The notes: a model not told the origin generated them from the sequence alone. DNA of 64,000 nt from Pyropia yezoensis (GCA_009829735.1 CM020620.1:28862951-28926950); one strand, 5' to 3'. Positions 1-10,299 are shown, counted from the stretch's first letter. Translations and numbers: made by a program.

Positions 1-130
1 CGTTGGTGAGAACAGAGCAAATATTGCTTACACCTGAGCTGTTTTCAGATGAAAAGATCTCACCACGATCTCACCAACGGCTGGATCGGTGAGAACAGAG
101 GGGTCTGTTCTCACCAACTGGTGAGATCTC
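1..130. repeat. Left terminal/subterminal repeats of the Harbinger element
   Basis: Six copies of ctcacc or ggtgag lie in the first 125 bases, at 5-10, 59-64, 70-75, 88-93, 110-115 and 120-125, in both orientations and mostly inside the longer form gttctcacc/ggtgagaac. Such clustered subterminal motifs are typical binding sites for the element's own Myb-like protein or transposase. That role is inferred here. Confidence 0.65.
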
Positions 131-318
131 AAAGTACAGAAAACTCCGCGACACAAGTTCCACACACAACTCACAGTCCGGATTTAACAGCTGCGGAGGC
201 GCCATACGCTGGCAAGCGTCCGCAAGGACAGACCCATCGAGCACGTCACCACAGCCTCCACGCTCAACACAACACACCTCTGCTCTGTTCCCTCCGCTGC
301 TGCAAGCCCCCCAACAAT

Positions 319-1251
319 ATGGACGTCCCCGCGGATCATGGGCAGCGGCCAGCGCGGAATGGGTCTTCGTGTTCCTCGTCCGCACCGTCCGTTGCCGGTC
401 CGGCGCGGTCTGCGTCGGCACCTCCCGACGAGGAGTCTGAAGGGGGAAAGGTCGCTCAGCCCAAGGGGAGGCGTCGTCACTGGTCGGAGGCGCAGGACGT
501 CCTTGGCCTGAAGGCCATATTGGGCGTCTCCGCCCATGTGGCCGCGCGGGGTACGCGCACAAAGCGCTTTCAGGAAGCCGCGGACGCCTTCAATGCCCAT
601 CCCCAGGCGGCTTTTACCACTAAGGGAAAGACCCTGCGTGACCATTTCAACCAGTTGCGGAAGCAGTTCTCGGCGGCAGACAACAAGAAGGCGAGCCAGT
701 CAGGCCAGGAGGAGCAGCTGTCCGAGAGGGACAAGATCCTCGCAGACATGGTGGACGCCATGGACGAGGTGAAGCGCTTGCAGGACGCGGAGAAGGGCAC
801 GGAGACCAAGAAGAGCAAGAAGCTGGCGGCCGACGGACTGGTGGTACGCAAGCTGGCGATGGAGCGCCACGGCAAGCGCGTCAAGGTGGGCGACGGTGGG
901 AGTGGTGCGGCGGCGGACGCCCTGGATGATTCGGCGGAGGCGGCCAGCACGGGCGGGCCATCCAGTCGCAAGCGGCGTCGACGGGACGTTGTGGACCCCG
1001 ATGACGACGACTTTATTGAGGTGCTGGAGCGCAGCGAGTCGCGTCGCGACCAGAGGGAGAAGGCACAGATTGCGGAGGCAAAGAAGGAGCGCGAGGAGGA
1101 GCGCCAATTTCGCCGGGACGAGCTCGCTCGCCGCGATGCTGCCGACAGAGAGCTGCGGGCGCGCCTAGACCGTTTAGAGAGGGTGCAACGCGAGGACAGA
1201 GATGCGCATTTGGCGATGCTGGCTGAGATACTCCGAAAGCTTCGCGAGTAA
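319..1251 (+). CDS. Myb/SANT-like DNA-binding protein of Harbinger element
   Basis: The predicted protein is 310 aa. The frame is open from ATG 49, but that ATG lies in the terminal repeat, so I chose the ATG at 319 (MDVPADHG). After a Ser/Ala-rich leader comes a SANT/Myb-like trihelix: WSEAQDVLGLKAILG, then FQEAADAFNAHPQAA, then TLRDHFNQLRKQF. This matches the accessory Myb-like protein of PIF/Harbinger elements, which binds subterminal motifs and helps bring the transposase to DNA in the nucleus. The middle is basic (SSRKRRRRD, NLS-like). The C-terminal third (about residues 245-310) is highly charged and predicted coiled coil, ending LAEILRKLRE with TAA. It faces the transposase gene convergently across a GC-rich spacer. 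Family membership is from motif reading; the partner role is inferred. Confidence 0.7.
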   Translation: MDVPADHGQRPARNGSSCSSSAPSVAGPARSASAPPDEESEGGKVAQPKGRRRHWSEAQDVLGLKAILGVSAHVAARGTRTKRFQEAADAFNAHPQAAFTTKGKTLRDHFNQLRKQFSAADNKKASQSGQEEQLSERDKILADMVDAMDEVKRLQDAEKGTETKKSKKLAADGLVVRKLAMERHGKRVKVGDGGSGAAADALDDSAEAASTGGPSSRKRRRRDVVDPDDDDFIEVLERSESRRDQREKAQIAEAKKEREEERQFRRDELARRDAADRELRARLDRLERVQREDRDAHLAMLAEILRKLRE

Positions 1252-3001
1252 AGGACGATGGCACTGCTCTGCATTTTTACACTGCCTTGGAGACACATAT
1301 TGCGTCGGTCAAGCACGAGGGCGTGCCGCTCCGCCCTCGGCACGCCGTCCACGACGCCCAGGTGGGGCGCGGCCCCGCCGTCGCCGCTGCGGCGGCCGCC
1401 GCCGTCGCCGCCCCCCCCGCCTGGCGCTGTAGACACCGTGACCGCCCCAGCGCCGGCGGCCATCGGCGGCCATGCCCCCAGCCGGTGGTGCCGCTCCGCC
1501 GCGACGCCACCCGGGAAGCACTACTGCGGTAGGGGATGGCGCCCTGCTGAAATAAACGTCATCCAGACAAAAGACACAAATACCAACGCGAGCGGAAAGG
1601 ACGGCAGCTCTGTGCACCCCCGTCACACCCCTCTCACGAGACCGGCGGGCACAGGCGTGTATGCTCGACTCCTACCGTCGCACGCCGGCGGGAGCCCCCA
1701 CGCTTGAGCGAGCCTCCCCAGCGCCGCGCGGAGCTGACCAACACGCGGACACCGTCGCCCTTGGCGTCGGCGTCGCGGGCGACACCCCGACGGCCGGAGA
1801 GTGCCCCCGCCACCGCGCCAACGCCATCACCCTTGCCGTCGGCGTGGCCGCTGGCACCCCGCCGGCGGGCGAGTGAGCCCTTCCCACGTCCACCAGCACC
1901 AGCCGCCGGTCGGCGGTCACCCCCGCACGACCGCCCCCCCCCCCCCCCCCACCCCCCCCAGCGGGTCACCCCCTCCAGTCCCCCCCGATCCCCGAGCACC
2001 GCAACCCCGCCATCGTGCGCCGCCCAGGCAGCCTCCCCCCCCCCCCCCCGCCGCAAGCTCCCCCCCCCCCGCAAACCCGATCATGGCTGCGCCGTCGCCG
2101 CTGCGGCGAGCCCCCCCGAGCACGCCGCCGGCGCGGCCGGCCCCAGGCCCGCCCGCGACGCCACGAGGGGCGTGCGCGTCGACGCCGACACGGCGACGCC
2201 GCCCGCCGACGGCGGCGCCGCCGCCAGCGGCGTCAGCCCCCGCGGGTCGGCGGGGAGGGCGGCCGTCTTGACGGCTGCCGGCAGGCGGCCGCCAGCGTAG
2301 AGCGCCCGCACCACGTGGAGGACGCGGACAGTGACGGCGGGGGGCACCGTCGCCGCCGCCGCCGTGGTGCCGGTTCCTGTGCTGCCGCCGGTGCCCGGCG
2401 GGGCGGCGGCGGCCGCCGCCGTCGCCGCCGACAGCAGGCCGAGGAGGCGTTCGAGGAGCGCCAGCCAGCCGGCGTCGTCCCCCCCCCCCAAATCCAGGTC
2501 CTCCACCGCCTCGAGGACGGCCACCTGCACGGGCGACACCCCCCCCGCCGCCCCCCCCCCCCCCCGCCCCCCGCGCGGCGGCCAGCGCGGCGACGGCGGT
2601 GAACGGGGTGAACCGCGACGGCGAGGGGTGGCCTGTCGCCCCGCCCGGCGGCCGCGGCGGCGGCGACGCGGCGATGCTGAGGAGGATGCCAAAGAGCGCG
2701 GCCGCGTAGCGCGGGCCGAACGCGCCGCCGTGGCCGCGGCGGACGGCGGTGAGGCCGCGGACGGGCGTCTCGAGGGCGCGGCCAGACGTGCGCACCCCCG
2801 GGGGGGGGAGTAGGAGCTCCCAGCCGGCCGCGGCCGCGCCGGTGCCGGCGTCGCTGTCGCACGCCGCACCCGGGCCACGCGCCCTTTATTCGCCACCCAC
2901 ACCGCGAGCCACAGGCCCGACGCGATGGCCAGCTGTTCGACGGCGCTGGCGGGGGCGCCCGCAGTACCTGCCCCCATCGCCGCGACGCCGTCGGGGGGAG
3001 G

Positions 3002-3033
<32 letters not shown>

Positions 3034-3563
3034 CGGCATCCGCCCCCCGCGGGGCCGCGGGCGTCCCCATTGGCCGCGCCTGCGGCAGCGCCGTCTGCGG
3101 CCGACGCCCCATACAGCGGCGGCGGGGGCGGCGGAGGCGACAGTGGTGGTGACAACGGGGGCGGGGGCGGCAGATCCGCTGGGCCGGCAGTGGCAGCGGC
3201 GGCGCCGGCGCCGGAGGTGGTAGTGGCCGCACCGGTGGCGGTGGTGGTGACGGTGGCGGCGGCGGCGGTAGTGGTAGGCGTGGGTGCGGTGGCGCCGTCA
3301 TCCCAGGGGGTCACCTTACCGCCCTCGCAGGTGACCGGCCTGGGGGGGGAGCCGCCGGGAGCGCTGGCCCGCCGCGACCACCGAGATGGCCGCTTCCACC
3401 TGGGAGTGGTGGCCGGGTCCGCAGCAGATGCGGCACGCGATGGCCGCCGGGTGGGCGCCCGCCGTCGGCGCCGGCGTCGAGGACGGTCGCGAGGCGGTGG
3501 GGGAGGGCGGGGGGGGTGCGTGGCCGGGGAGTGGGACAGTCGGGGAGCCGCCGCGCGCCGCTG
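1252..3563. other. GC-rich, low-complexity interior of the Harbinger element
   Basis: This is 2.3 kb of extremely GC-rich DNA with long C runs (for example near 1926-1950, 2035-2050 and 2550-2575) between the 3' ends of the two convergent transposon genes. Many long frames are open because of base composition alone. A minus-strand reading between about 3000 and 2080 has stretches that look less random (for example VEQLAIASGLWLAVWV and VLHVVRALYAGGRLPAAV), but I recognise no family and cannot define exons. It resembles the host-type GC-rich sequence elsewhere in the window more than the transposon ends. Confidence 0.5.
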
Positions 3564-4700
3564 TCAGGGCACTCCAGCCAAGGCGAGGTACTCGGCCAAA
3601 GTCGGGGGGGGGCACTTGAAAAAGGTCGACGTCGCCCCACCGTACAGGCAACAGCGAAAGTTCCAGAAGAGAACACCAACGTTGTACAGCTGACCAACGG
3701 GCGATTCTCGTATTTTCAATTTCCGCGGGTAGTCCAGGGTGGTGCACGTCTACTTCACATCTTTGAATCCCCACTCCACAGCCGTGCGCGGGACCTTCAT
3801 GGAGTCGTTGAACGCTGCTTCTTGGGCAGTCAGGATGCCCTGGAAGGCAGTCTGCAGCCATGGTCGCAAGAAGTAGGCGGCATCTCCGTAGATGTGAAAC
3901 TGCACCCCGTCGATGACTAGCTCGTTGGCCAGGATGGCGTCAAGCCCCGACTCGTGGTACAGCGTCATGTCGTGGCGGCGCCCCTCTACAGGGCCGTACA
4001 GGTGGAAGATCAGCCCGTCAGGCGTCAGGACGCTCTGGAATTTGATGGCGTGACGCCGCTTATGCCCACTGTAGCGAGCCCGCTGCAGACCCCCACCTGG
4101 CCGCGGAATAAAGAGAGCAGTGCCATCAATGAAGCCAACACAACGGTCCAAAAAAGCACCAGACTGTTCTATCCTACTTGCATACAAAGGCGCCCTCTCT
4201 CGCATAAAAGTACCGTGCCAGTCACTCAAGAGCGCACCCCACTGGGAGAGGATCACCTCCACAGTCGCGTAAAAAATGGTGCACAACGCAGGGACGCTCC
4301 GCCCAAATATCTCTTCCAGGTCGGACCACCGTGCAGGCGAGGCAAGCCGTCTCAAAACAATACAGAGACACTCCACCGGGGTCACTCGGTAGCTGGGCTC
4401 GCCGAAAACAACGTCAACATGCAACAGGTTTGCCAAGCGCCCGACGTCGGCCGGAAGAAAACGAAACATAGAGAGCGACTGCACCGAGGAAAAAGCGTTG
4501 AGGTTAAACGTCGCCGCCTGCACACGTCGCCGCCGAGCCAAGGAGACACGCACCTCCCGTTGAGCTCGGCGGTACGCGTACACGATGGCCCCCATGTCCG
4601 CCAAAGTCAGTCCCATCGTGTGGCCAAGCAAGAGGTACCTCCTCGCCCTGTTGCGACGGCTGAGCCATCGCTGCAGGGAGTGTCCACGGATGAACACCAT
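3564..4700 (-). CDS. Harbinger DDE transposase (HARBI1-like, DDE_Tnp_4), one in-frame TAG
   Basis: This is a nuclease-type transposase that would cut and paste the element. The start is taken as the ATG at 4700 (MVFIRGHSLQRW); the frame is open further upstream but without ATG. Catalytic residues are readable: first D in GFIDGT, second D in YGDAAYF, and E in AVEWGFKDV. Straight after that, at 3750-3752, an in-frame TAG occurs. The same frame then continues with the family's conserved C-terminus (TLDYPRKLKI, SPVGQLYNVGVL, CCLYGG, FFKCPPPTLAEYL) to a TGA at 3564. Total length is 378 residues counting the TAG, normal for the family. No frameshift is present. Either UAG is decoded or this is a single nonsense mutation. 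It is convergent with the Myb/SANT gene. Confidence 0.85.
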
Positions 4701-4860
4701 GGGCAACGGCTGCCCAAACAGGAGCGATGGTCGTGCGTGCTTGCGAGCAAGCGAGAAGGTTGCCCTGCAGATTGGCAAAATCGTCCCACTCTTGGACTGC
4801 AACGATGTTGCTGGAACAATCCCCCAAGTGGTCACGGCACATACGGTTGTCACCGACCCG

Positions 4861-4964
4861 TTCTCACAAAAACTGTGCTGGCAGTCATTGGTGAGATCGA
4901 GCTTTCGATGGCTTACAGACAGCCTGCGGTCACTAAGTTCTCACCTAACGATCTCACAAAAACC
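4861..4964. repeat. Right terminal/subterminal repeats of the Harbinger element
   Basis: The segment contains ttctcacaaaaac near 4861, ggtgagatc near 4890, gttctcacctaacg at 4937-4950 and atctcacaaaaaccc at 4951-4965. The inner block is the near reverse complement of the start of the window, so this is the right terminal inverted repeat plus subterminal motif copies. Confidence 0.65.
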
Positions 4965-5044
4965 CTCTAGTGAACGGGCTGAACGGCGTTCACGGAATTT
5001 CATTGCAACGCAATCTTTCCAGGGAAAGGAGGACATCTCTACCT

Positions 5045-5252
5045 AGTTCAGGGACACCCCAGTTCAGGGACACCCCAGTTCAGGGACATCCCAGTTCAGG
5101 GACACCCCAGTTCAGGGACACCCCATTTCAGGGACACCCCAGTTCAGGGACACCCCAGTTCAGGGACACCCCAGTTCAGGGACACCCCAGTTCAGGGACA
5201 TCCCAGTTCAGGGACACCCCAGGTCAGGGACACCCCAGTTCAGGGACACCCC
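5045..5252. repeat. 16-bp minisatellite, 13 tandem copies
   Basis: Thirteen consecutive 16-bp units of agttcagggacacccc run from 5045 to 5252, with only a few single-base variants (catccc in two units, atttc in one, aggtc in one). A partial fourteenth copy follows. It starts about 80 bp beyond the Harbinger right end and ends about 160 bp before the uL24m start codon. Confidence 0.95.
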
Positions 5253-5413
5253 AGTTCAGTTGTTTAGTGCGCCACGACCAGCACCGCCGATGGGTCCCCA
5301 CCTGCCGCTTCCCATCGACGACCGACGGTCGCCGCCGCGGCCTTCCTTCCCATCCCTCCCCCCCCCCCCGTCCCCCCGCCCGGTGGTGATCCCCGTACAG
5401 CTGCCGCTCCATC

Positions 5414-6334
5414 ATGGTACGCATGGTACCCCCTCTGCGGGCGGCGCTGTGGCAGATGGGCCTCTGCTCCCCCTGCCCTCCCGTCGGGGGCGCCGCCGCC
5501 GCCCTCCGCTCCCCCCTCGCCGCGCCCCCCTCCTTGTCCCCCTCCCCCTCCCCCCCTGCCGTGGCTGTCCGGTCCATGGCGTCGCTGCGGCAGCCGCCGC
5601 GGCGCCGCCCCCCCCGCATCCGTGGGGCGGGCGCCGTGCCCGGCCCGCACCCGACGGGCGGTGCGCCGTCGGCAGACGCCGTCTCCCCCTCTGCGGCGGC
5701 GGTGGAGGCCATCCGGTGCCCGCCGCGGGCGCGGGGCGTCGGCGCCGCCCGCCCCCGCCGGTGGAAGGTCGTCCGTGGGGATACGGTGGAGGTGATTGGC
5801 GGCCGCTGGGCGGGCGCCCGCGGGCGGGTGGTTCACGTGGTGCGCCGGGCGGCGGGGGTGGTGGTGGAGGGCGTCGCCGTCACCCCGCACGCCGTCCGTG
5901 ACGCGGACGGGGTGGAGCAGACGCTCGAAACGGAGGGCCTCATCCACGTGTCGGACGTGGCGGTGGTGTGCCCGTCGACGGGGCGGCCGACGCGCGTCGG
6001 CACCGCGTGGCTGGAGGACGGCACCAAGGTGCGTGTGGCCAAGCGGAGCGGCGCGGTCATTCCCCGCCCTGCGGTGGGGCGGCGGGTGCCCCGGCGGGGG
6101 GGGCCGGATGGGCCCAAGGACACGCCCCCCGAGGTGGCCGTCGCCCGCACGTACGAGGACGAGGAGGGGCTGTACGGCGCGTACGAGGACTTTTTGAAGC
6201 TGTGTGAGGAGGGCGTGCGGTGGGACAACACCCGCGTGCCAGGGGGGGTGACCGTCGCCCGGGGGGGGAAGGGCGGGGGGGAACCCCCTCCTGGGGAGGG
6301 GGAGGGGGCGCCGCGCGCTGAAACGGCGGCGTGA
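5414..6334 (+). CDS. MRPL24: Mitochondrial large ribosomal subunit protein uL24m
   Basis: The predicted protein is 306 aa from ATG 5414. Later in-frame ATGs at 5423, 5456 and 5576 are alternatives. The first about 110 residues are Arg/Pro/Ala-rich and lack acidic residues, as expected of a mitochondrial targeting region. The KOW/L24 core follows at about residues 115-215: VVRGDTVEVIGG, GARGRVVHVVR, VVVEGVAVTPH, LIHVSDVAVVCPSTG and DGTKVRVAKRSGAVIPRP. uL24 is an early-assembling rRNA-binding protein of the large subunit near the exit tunnel. The C-terminal extension (YEDEEGLYGAYEDFLKLCEEGVRWDN) resembles the tail of mitochondrial L24 proteins. It ends in TGA and is convergent with mL46, another mitoribosomal gene 437 bp downstream. 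No intron is needed. Confidence 0.85.
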   Translation: MVRMVPPLRAALWQMGLCSPCPPVGGAAAALRSPLAAPPSLSPSPSPPAVAVRSMASLRQPPRRRPPRIRGAGAVPGPHPTGGAPSADAVSPSAAAVEAIRCPPRARGVGAARPRRWKVVRGDTVEVIGGRWAGARGRVVHVVRRAAGVVVEGVAVTPHAVRDADGVEQTLETEGLIHVSDVAVVCPSTGRPTRVGTAWLEDGTKVRVAKRSGAVIPRPAVGRRVPRRGGPDGPKDTPPEVAVARTYEDEEGLYGAYEDFLKLCEEGVRWDNTRVPGGVTVARGGKGGGEPPPGEGEGAPRAETAA

Positions 6335-6771
6335 CCAGCCGCCAACGTCCTTCCCGCGGTGGGGGGGTTGGTGGGGGCGACGTCGTCGGTCAGACGCGTC
6401 GGTCCGGGGGGAGGGGCGGCCCGGCGGGGCGCTCCCGACCGTGGTGTCCAACAACAGAAGCCACGTCTATGGAATGAAGGTACGGGCGGATGGGGCGAGC
6501 CCGCCCACACTCTATCGCCACTATACTCTCACCGCCGTGCGCGCCAGACGCGCATGCAACCATGCACACGGGTGCACCGTCATGCCCCCCGCACCCCGTA
6601 GCCTCCCCTCTGCACCCACCCACCCTGCCTTCCCTCCACTCACGCCACCTCTCTCCCATGATCTGGCACACCCAGCCCTCCTCGCGGTATTCCCCCCCAC
6701 CCCCCTCCCCCCTCCCCCCCCTCCCACCCCCCCTAGCCGCCACCCCACGGCGGCGGCAGCGGCAGCGACGG

Positions 6772-8691
6772 TCAGGGCCCAAAGAGGAAGGGCGACACGG
6801 CCGCGTGGTACTCGGCCGACACGTACGCCGGGAGCTCCTCGTCGGTGAGCCACGCGTGGTCGGCGGCCTGGCGGATGGGCAGGCCACCCGTCGGGGGGGT
6901 GCTGTAGATGAGCTGCGAGCGGTAGAAAAACACCTTGACCCCGTACACGTCGTGCTTGTCCTGGTACGCCGGCGGGTAGACGTGCGCGAGGTGCGAGCAG
7001 GGGGCGTTGCCAAAAAAGTGGACCGACGGGGCGGGGCCCATTACGGCGCGCAGGGCCTTCTCCGCAGACTGTTGTTAAAGGGGGGGGTGGGGGGGGGGGG
7101 GGGGATGGAAGACACGGGACAGAGAGAGAAGGGTGGGCATCATTGCGGGGAAATGACGCGACCAAGGGGGACAAGGGCGGGAGAGAATGCGGGCAACAGC
7201 GTCAGTGCCACGCCGACACCGACCCACCCGGCGACCACGGACGCAGGCCGGGCACACGGTCTCCACTCTGAATTTGGTGGGTGTCCCGGCCTTGCACAGG
7301 CTCCTCGGGACGGAGCAGCTGGCCAGCACTCAGAGCTACTGCCATCCAGTCCACGAACAACCCCCATCCATTGCCGCACCCCAATATGGCCATCGCCGTC
7401 CCCCAATACCGGCACGCCATCATCACCTCCTTCCCTTTGCACGGCAGTAACGAAGCCGCGGCTTCCATGACAATGAAGGACCAGCTTCATAGAGCCCCAC
7501 TACAGCTTCATAGAGCCCCAATACCAATCGTCGCCCCCCCGGCCACCACCCCGCCCGCCTTCCTCTCTACGAACGTACCTGGCGCATCGTCTCGCCCTCC
7601 CCCGTAAGGCGCTGCGGAAACGCCCACCCCCCCCCGGGCGTGCGGCGGACGACGAGGTAGAGGCGCTTGGGGAGGGCGCGCGCGAGGGACTTGGTGTCCC
7701 CCGCCTCGTCGGCAGGGGTCGTCAGGGGGGCGGGGGTGAAGGACTCAGCCAGCACCTCGTCCTGCGTCTTTGCTCGCACACCTACGAGAGCCGTGGGAGG
7801 GGGATGGGGGGGGGGGATGGAAAGGCGTAGGGAGGAGCGGGGCAAAGGATGAGAAGGACGGACCAGAGGCCACCAACGGGTCGCACACCAGCCGCCACAA
7901 AAGGCACGGCGGCAGTCGCGGCAGCAACAGCAGAGGAAAGGGGGGGAAGAGAGAGCGTTGGCCGCGCAGCAGCAGTGGAGTCCCATCCACAGAGGCGGGG
8001 CAAACAAAGCCAAAAACACAATCACAGCCGTCCCATCGCAACGGGTATCCACCCACAGCGAGCCAACGAGCGCGTCAGCCACAACCCAAAGACACCTCCA
8101 TTCGCCGACCGCCGTCAGACCTGGGCGGCGAATGCAGCAGCCACTGCCCACGCAACGCCACTCTCCCCAGCAGCCCCCCCCCCCCCCCCCCCCCCACAGC
8201 CGTCTCCCGAGCGATAACCCCCCGTCACCCACCATCACCCCCTCACCCCCCCAGCAACCGCCCCTCCCCCCCCCTACTCCCATCACCAGCCAGCTAGCCA
8301 CCGCCATACCCGTCACCAGCTCCCGGTCGGTCACAAAAAACGAGTCGGCAATCGGCCGGCCCGCCCCCCCCGGCACCTCGGCCGCACGCTCCTCGGCGCG
8401 GGCCCACCACGCCTCCTCCACCGCCGACGGCGGGGGCATGACGATCGGGTAGCGCTCACACACCGCTGCCGACACGAGGCGCCACCCCCCCCCACGAGCC
8501 GCCGCCGCGGCGGCCGTTGCCGCGGCGGCCGCGTCCCACGGGTCGTGCTCCAGGCCCTGCCGCAGCCGCCGCTCCATGGCCGTGTGGAGCCGTGCAGAGG
8601 TGACGCGGGGGGGGTGGCGGTGCCGGCGGCTACCGCTGCCGCCACCGCCACCGCCACCGCCACCGCCACCGCCACCGCCCCGGCCACCGCC

Positions 8692-8741
<50 letters not shown>

Positions 8742-9117
8742 TGCCGTCCCACCGGTCGGCCTGGTGCGGCGGGGGGGTGGCGGCAGCGGCGGCGCCATTG
8801 GCGGCTGCCGGTGCCGCGCCCGCCACGGTTGACAAGCCCCGACGGGGCGACCCGCCAGGGAGGGGACCCCCACCTGGGCGGCCAGCCGCCACGCCCCCGA
8901 CGCTGCGGCCGTCGGGGGTGGCGGCGGCAGTCACCAGTGGTCGAACCGCCGCACCGGCAGACTGTGCGCCGGCGGCGGCACCCGCGGAAGCAGTGACGGT
9001 CAGGGTGGCGGGGGCGCAACTGGGGGTGGGGGAGGCAGCGACGGCGGCGTCGGCGGCGGCGGTGGCGGTGGCAGCCCGCCGCGTCAGGGGGGCAAGCAGC
9101 GGGCGGGCCGCCCACAT
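6772..9117 (-). CDS. MRPL46: Mitochondrial large ribosomal subunit protein mL46, three exons
   Basis: Proposed exons on the minus strand are 9117-8310, 7781-7579 and 7068-6772, giving 435 aa. Splice sites are canonical: donor GTATGG at 8309 with acceptor GTAG ending at 7782, and donor GTACGT at 7578 with acceptor ACAG ending at 7069. All junctions keep frame. The N-terminus (MWAARPLLAPLTRRAA) looks like a mitochondrial presequence, followed by a long poly-Gly/Ala linker. The mL46 core reads RLVSAAVCERYPIVMPPPS, then KRLYLVVRRTPGGGWAFPQ with GEGETMRQSAEKALRAV (a degenerate Nudix-like box), then VHFFGNAPCSHLAHVYPP, DVYGVKVFFYRSQLI and DHAWLTDEELPAYV. mL46 is a structural Nudix-fold protein without known catalysis. 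It ends in TGA. The introns (528 and 510 bp) are G/C-tract rich. Confidence 0.85.
8637..8741. repeat. CCGCCA/CCG trinucleotide microsatellite inside mL46 exon 1
   Basis: An uninterrupted run of ccgcca hexamers (with one cgg break) passes into pure ccg repeats. On the minus strand it encodes a poly-glycine tract in the linker between the presequence and the mL46 core, so unit-length variation would change protein length without shifting frame. Confidence 0.85.
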
Positions 9118-9752
9118 GGTGTCGGCGGCGCAGAGAAAGAAAGACAAAGTAGAAGAGAGGCAATAGAGAAGAGAAAGGGTGACGGGGCAGCGGGCAAGGG
9201 GGCAGGGCAGGGGGGGGAGGTGCTCGTGGGTGGGCACGCGGGGATGGACACGCGCCGTAGGCGTCGCCGCGGGCGACACGGAGTAGGATCCCCGTCGCGG
9301 TGGGGGGTCGGATCCGGCCAGTCGCAAAACGACCCTTATTCCCAATTGAGGGCCAGGAATGCGGGGTACTGTACAGTACACAGGACATCGACGGAACATG
9401 TGTGAAGTCGTGCTCGGGGCCACGACAAAACGACAAAAAATCGTCGGAGCCCGAGAAAATAGGTTGATCAAGAGGGTGGGCCACCGCAAAGAGCGAACGC
9501 AGTTGAAATATCATCTGTGTCAGCGAACGCGTCCACAGGCATCGCGTGACTCACACGAGATTCGAAGACGCATGCAAGTCGCGCGAGTCGTGTCTTTCGC
9601 GTCGACCGTCCCGGTCGTCCCGGGCGTGCCGAGCGTGCCAATCATGACCACAGAAAACGAGTATTCGAATGTGTGTACACCAGCAACAGTTCAATGAGAT
9701 TCACGCAGTACAATCCGAAAGTACGCTTGACAGAAAGATTTTGGGTCAGTTT
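9118..9752. other. Upstream flank of mL46, no gene seen
   Basis: This is the 5' flank of mL46 (minus strand). Frames are short and show no recognisable domain. The first about 200 bp downstream of the ATG are G-rich; the rest is closer to average composition. It should contain the mL46 promoter, but no clear TATA or other element was identified. Confidence 0.4.
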
Positions 9753-9920
9753 GTGCCAGTCAGATAGTGCCAGTCAGATTGTGCCAGTCAGATAGTGCCA
9801 GTGAGATAGTGCTAGTCAGATTGTGCCAGTGAGATAGTGCCAGTCAGATTGTGTCAGTCAGATTGTGTCAGTCAGATTGTGCCAGTCAGATTGTGTCAGT
9901 TAGATTGTGTCAGTCAGATG
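9753..9920. repeat. 14-bp tandem repeat, 12 copies
   Basis: Twelve consecutive 14-bp units of the form gtgccagtcagatt run from 9753 to 9920. Alternating variants end in ata or att, and later units carry gtgtc in place of gtgcc. The array stops about 70 bp before the palindrome at 9994. Confidence 0.95.
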
Positions 9921-9993
9921 GTGACAGGTAGCAAAAGGGTTGGCGCCCCCGCGCCTGCAGTTCTGTCACTACATACAGTGCGTATTCGGTTAC

Positions 9994-10037
9994 GTGCGGC
10001 TCGGTTATGTGACCCCTGTCACATAACCGAGCCGCAC
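9994..10037. repeat. Perfect palindrome, 20-bp arms, 4-bp loop
   Basis: Left arm 9994-10013 (gtgcggctcggttatgtgac), loop ccct at 10014-10017, right arm 10018-10037, which is the exact reverse complement. It sits 9 bp outside the B2 repeat at the 3' end of the DIRS element. It may be part of the element's terminus or a feature of the insertion site. Confidence 0.9.
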
Positions 10038-10046
10038 ATCGCACGA

Positions 10047-10080
10047 TAACCACCCTTGCGGATGGGGCCAGGGATGCCAG
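10047..10080 (-). repeat. DIRS split direct repeat B2
   Basis: The 34-bp unit matches B1 (10630-10663) with one mismatch (gcggatgggg here, gcggacgggg in B1). It is the outermost repeat at the element's 3' end. Confidence 0.85.
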
Positions 10081-10299
10081 TGCACGCAGTTTTATTTCTC
10101 ACGAGGCTCCAACTATTGAGAGGAATGCAACAAGACGAGCCAGCCCGCTGCCGGCCACCCAGGTCGCCGGCACGCCCAAGTAGCGGACCGGTGCGGCCAC
10201 AACACAGGTGGCACAGGCAGTGGGAAGGCGAAAACAAAGAGAAGGGGGGGGCGGCCACAACCCCGGACGCAGAGGGAAAACGAGTGAGGCGGGCGGGCC

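Larger units (their letters stand above)
1..4964. mobile_element. PIF/Harbinger DNA transposon, left tip outside window
   Basis: The element is defined by two convergent genes typical of PIF/Harbinger, a Myb/SANT-like DNA-binding protein (plus strand) and a DDE transposase (minus strand), and by related inverted ends. The right end at 4937-4950 (gttctcacctaacg) is the near reverse complement of the first 13 bases of the window (cgttggtgagaac). The right end continues outward to about 4964 (atctcacaaaaaccc), so the matching outermost left bases lie upstream of position 1. Both ends are packed with ctcacc/ggtgag motifs. The target-site duplication cannot be judged because the left tip is missing. 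The span is about 5 kb, within the usual range for the superfamily. Confidence 0.75.

Noticed and set aside
1700-3300. Long Pro/Ala/Arg/Gly-rich frames on both strands
   Set aside because: They arise from extreme GC content and homopolymers, conflict with one another and show no domain. Kept only as a described region.
5045-5252. CRISPR-like array at the 16-bp repeat, and likewise at 9753-9920
   Set aside because: Units are head-to-tail with no spacers, so these are minisatellites.
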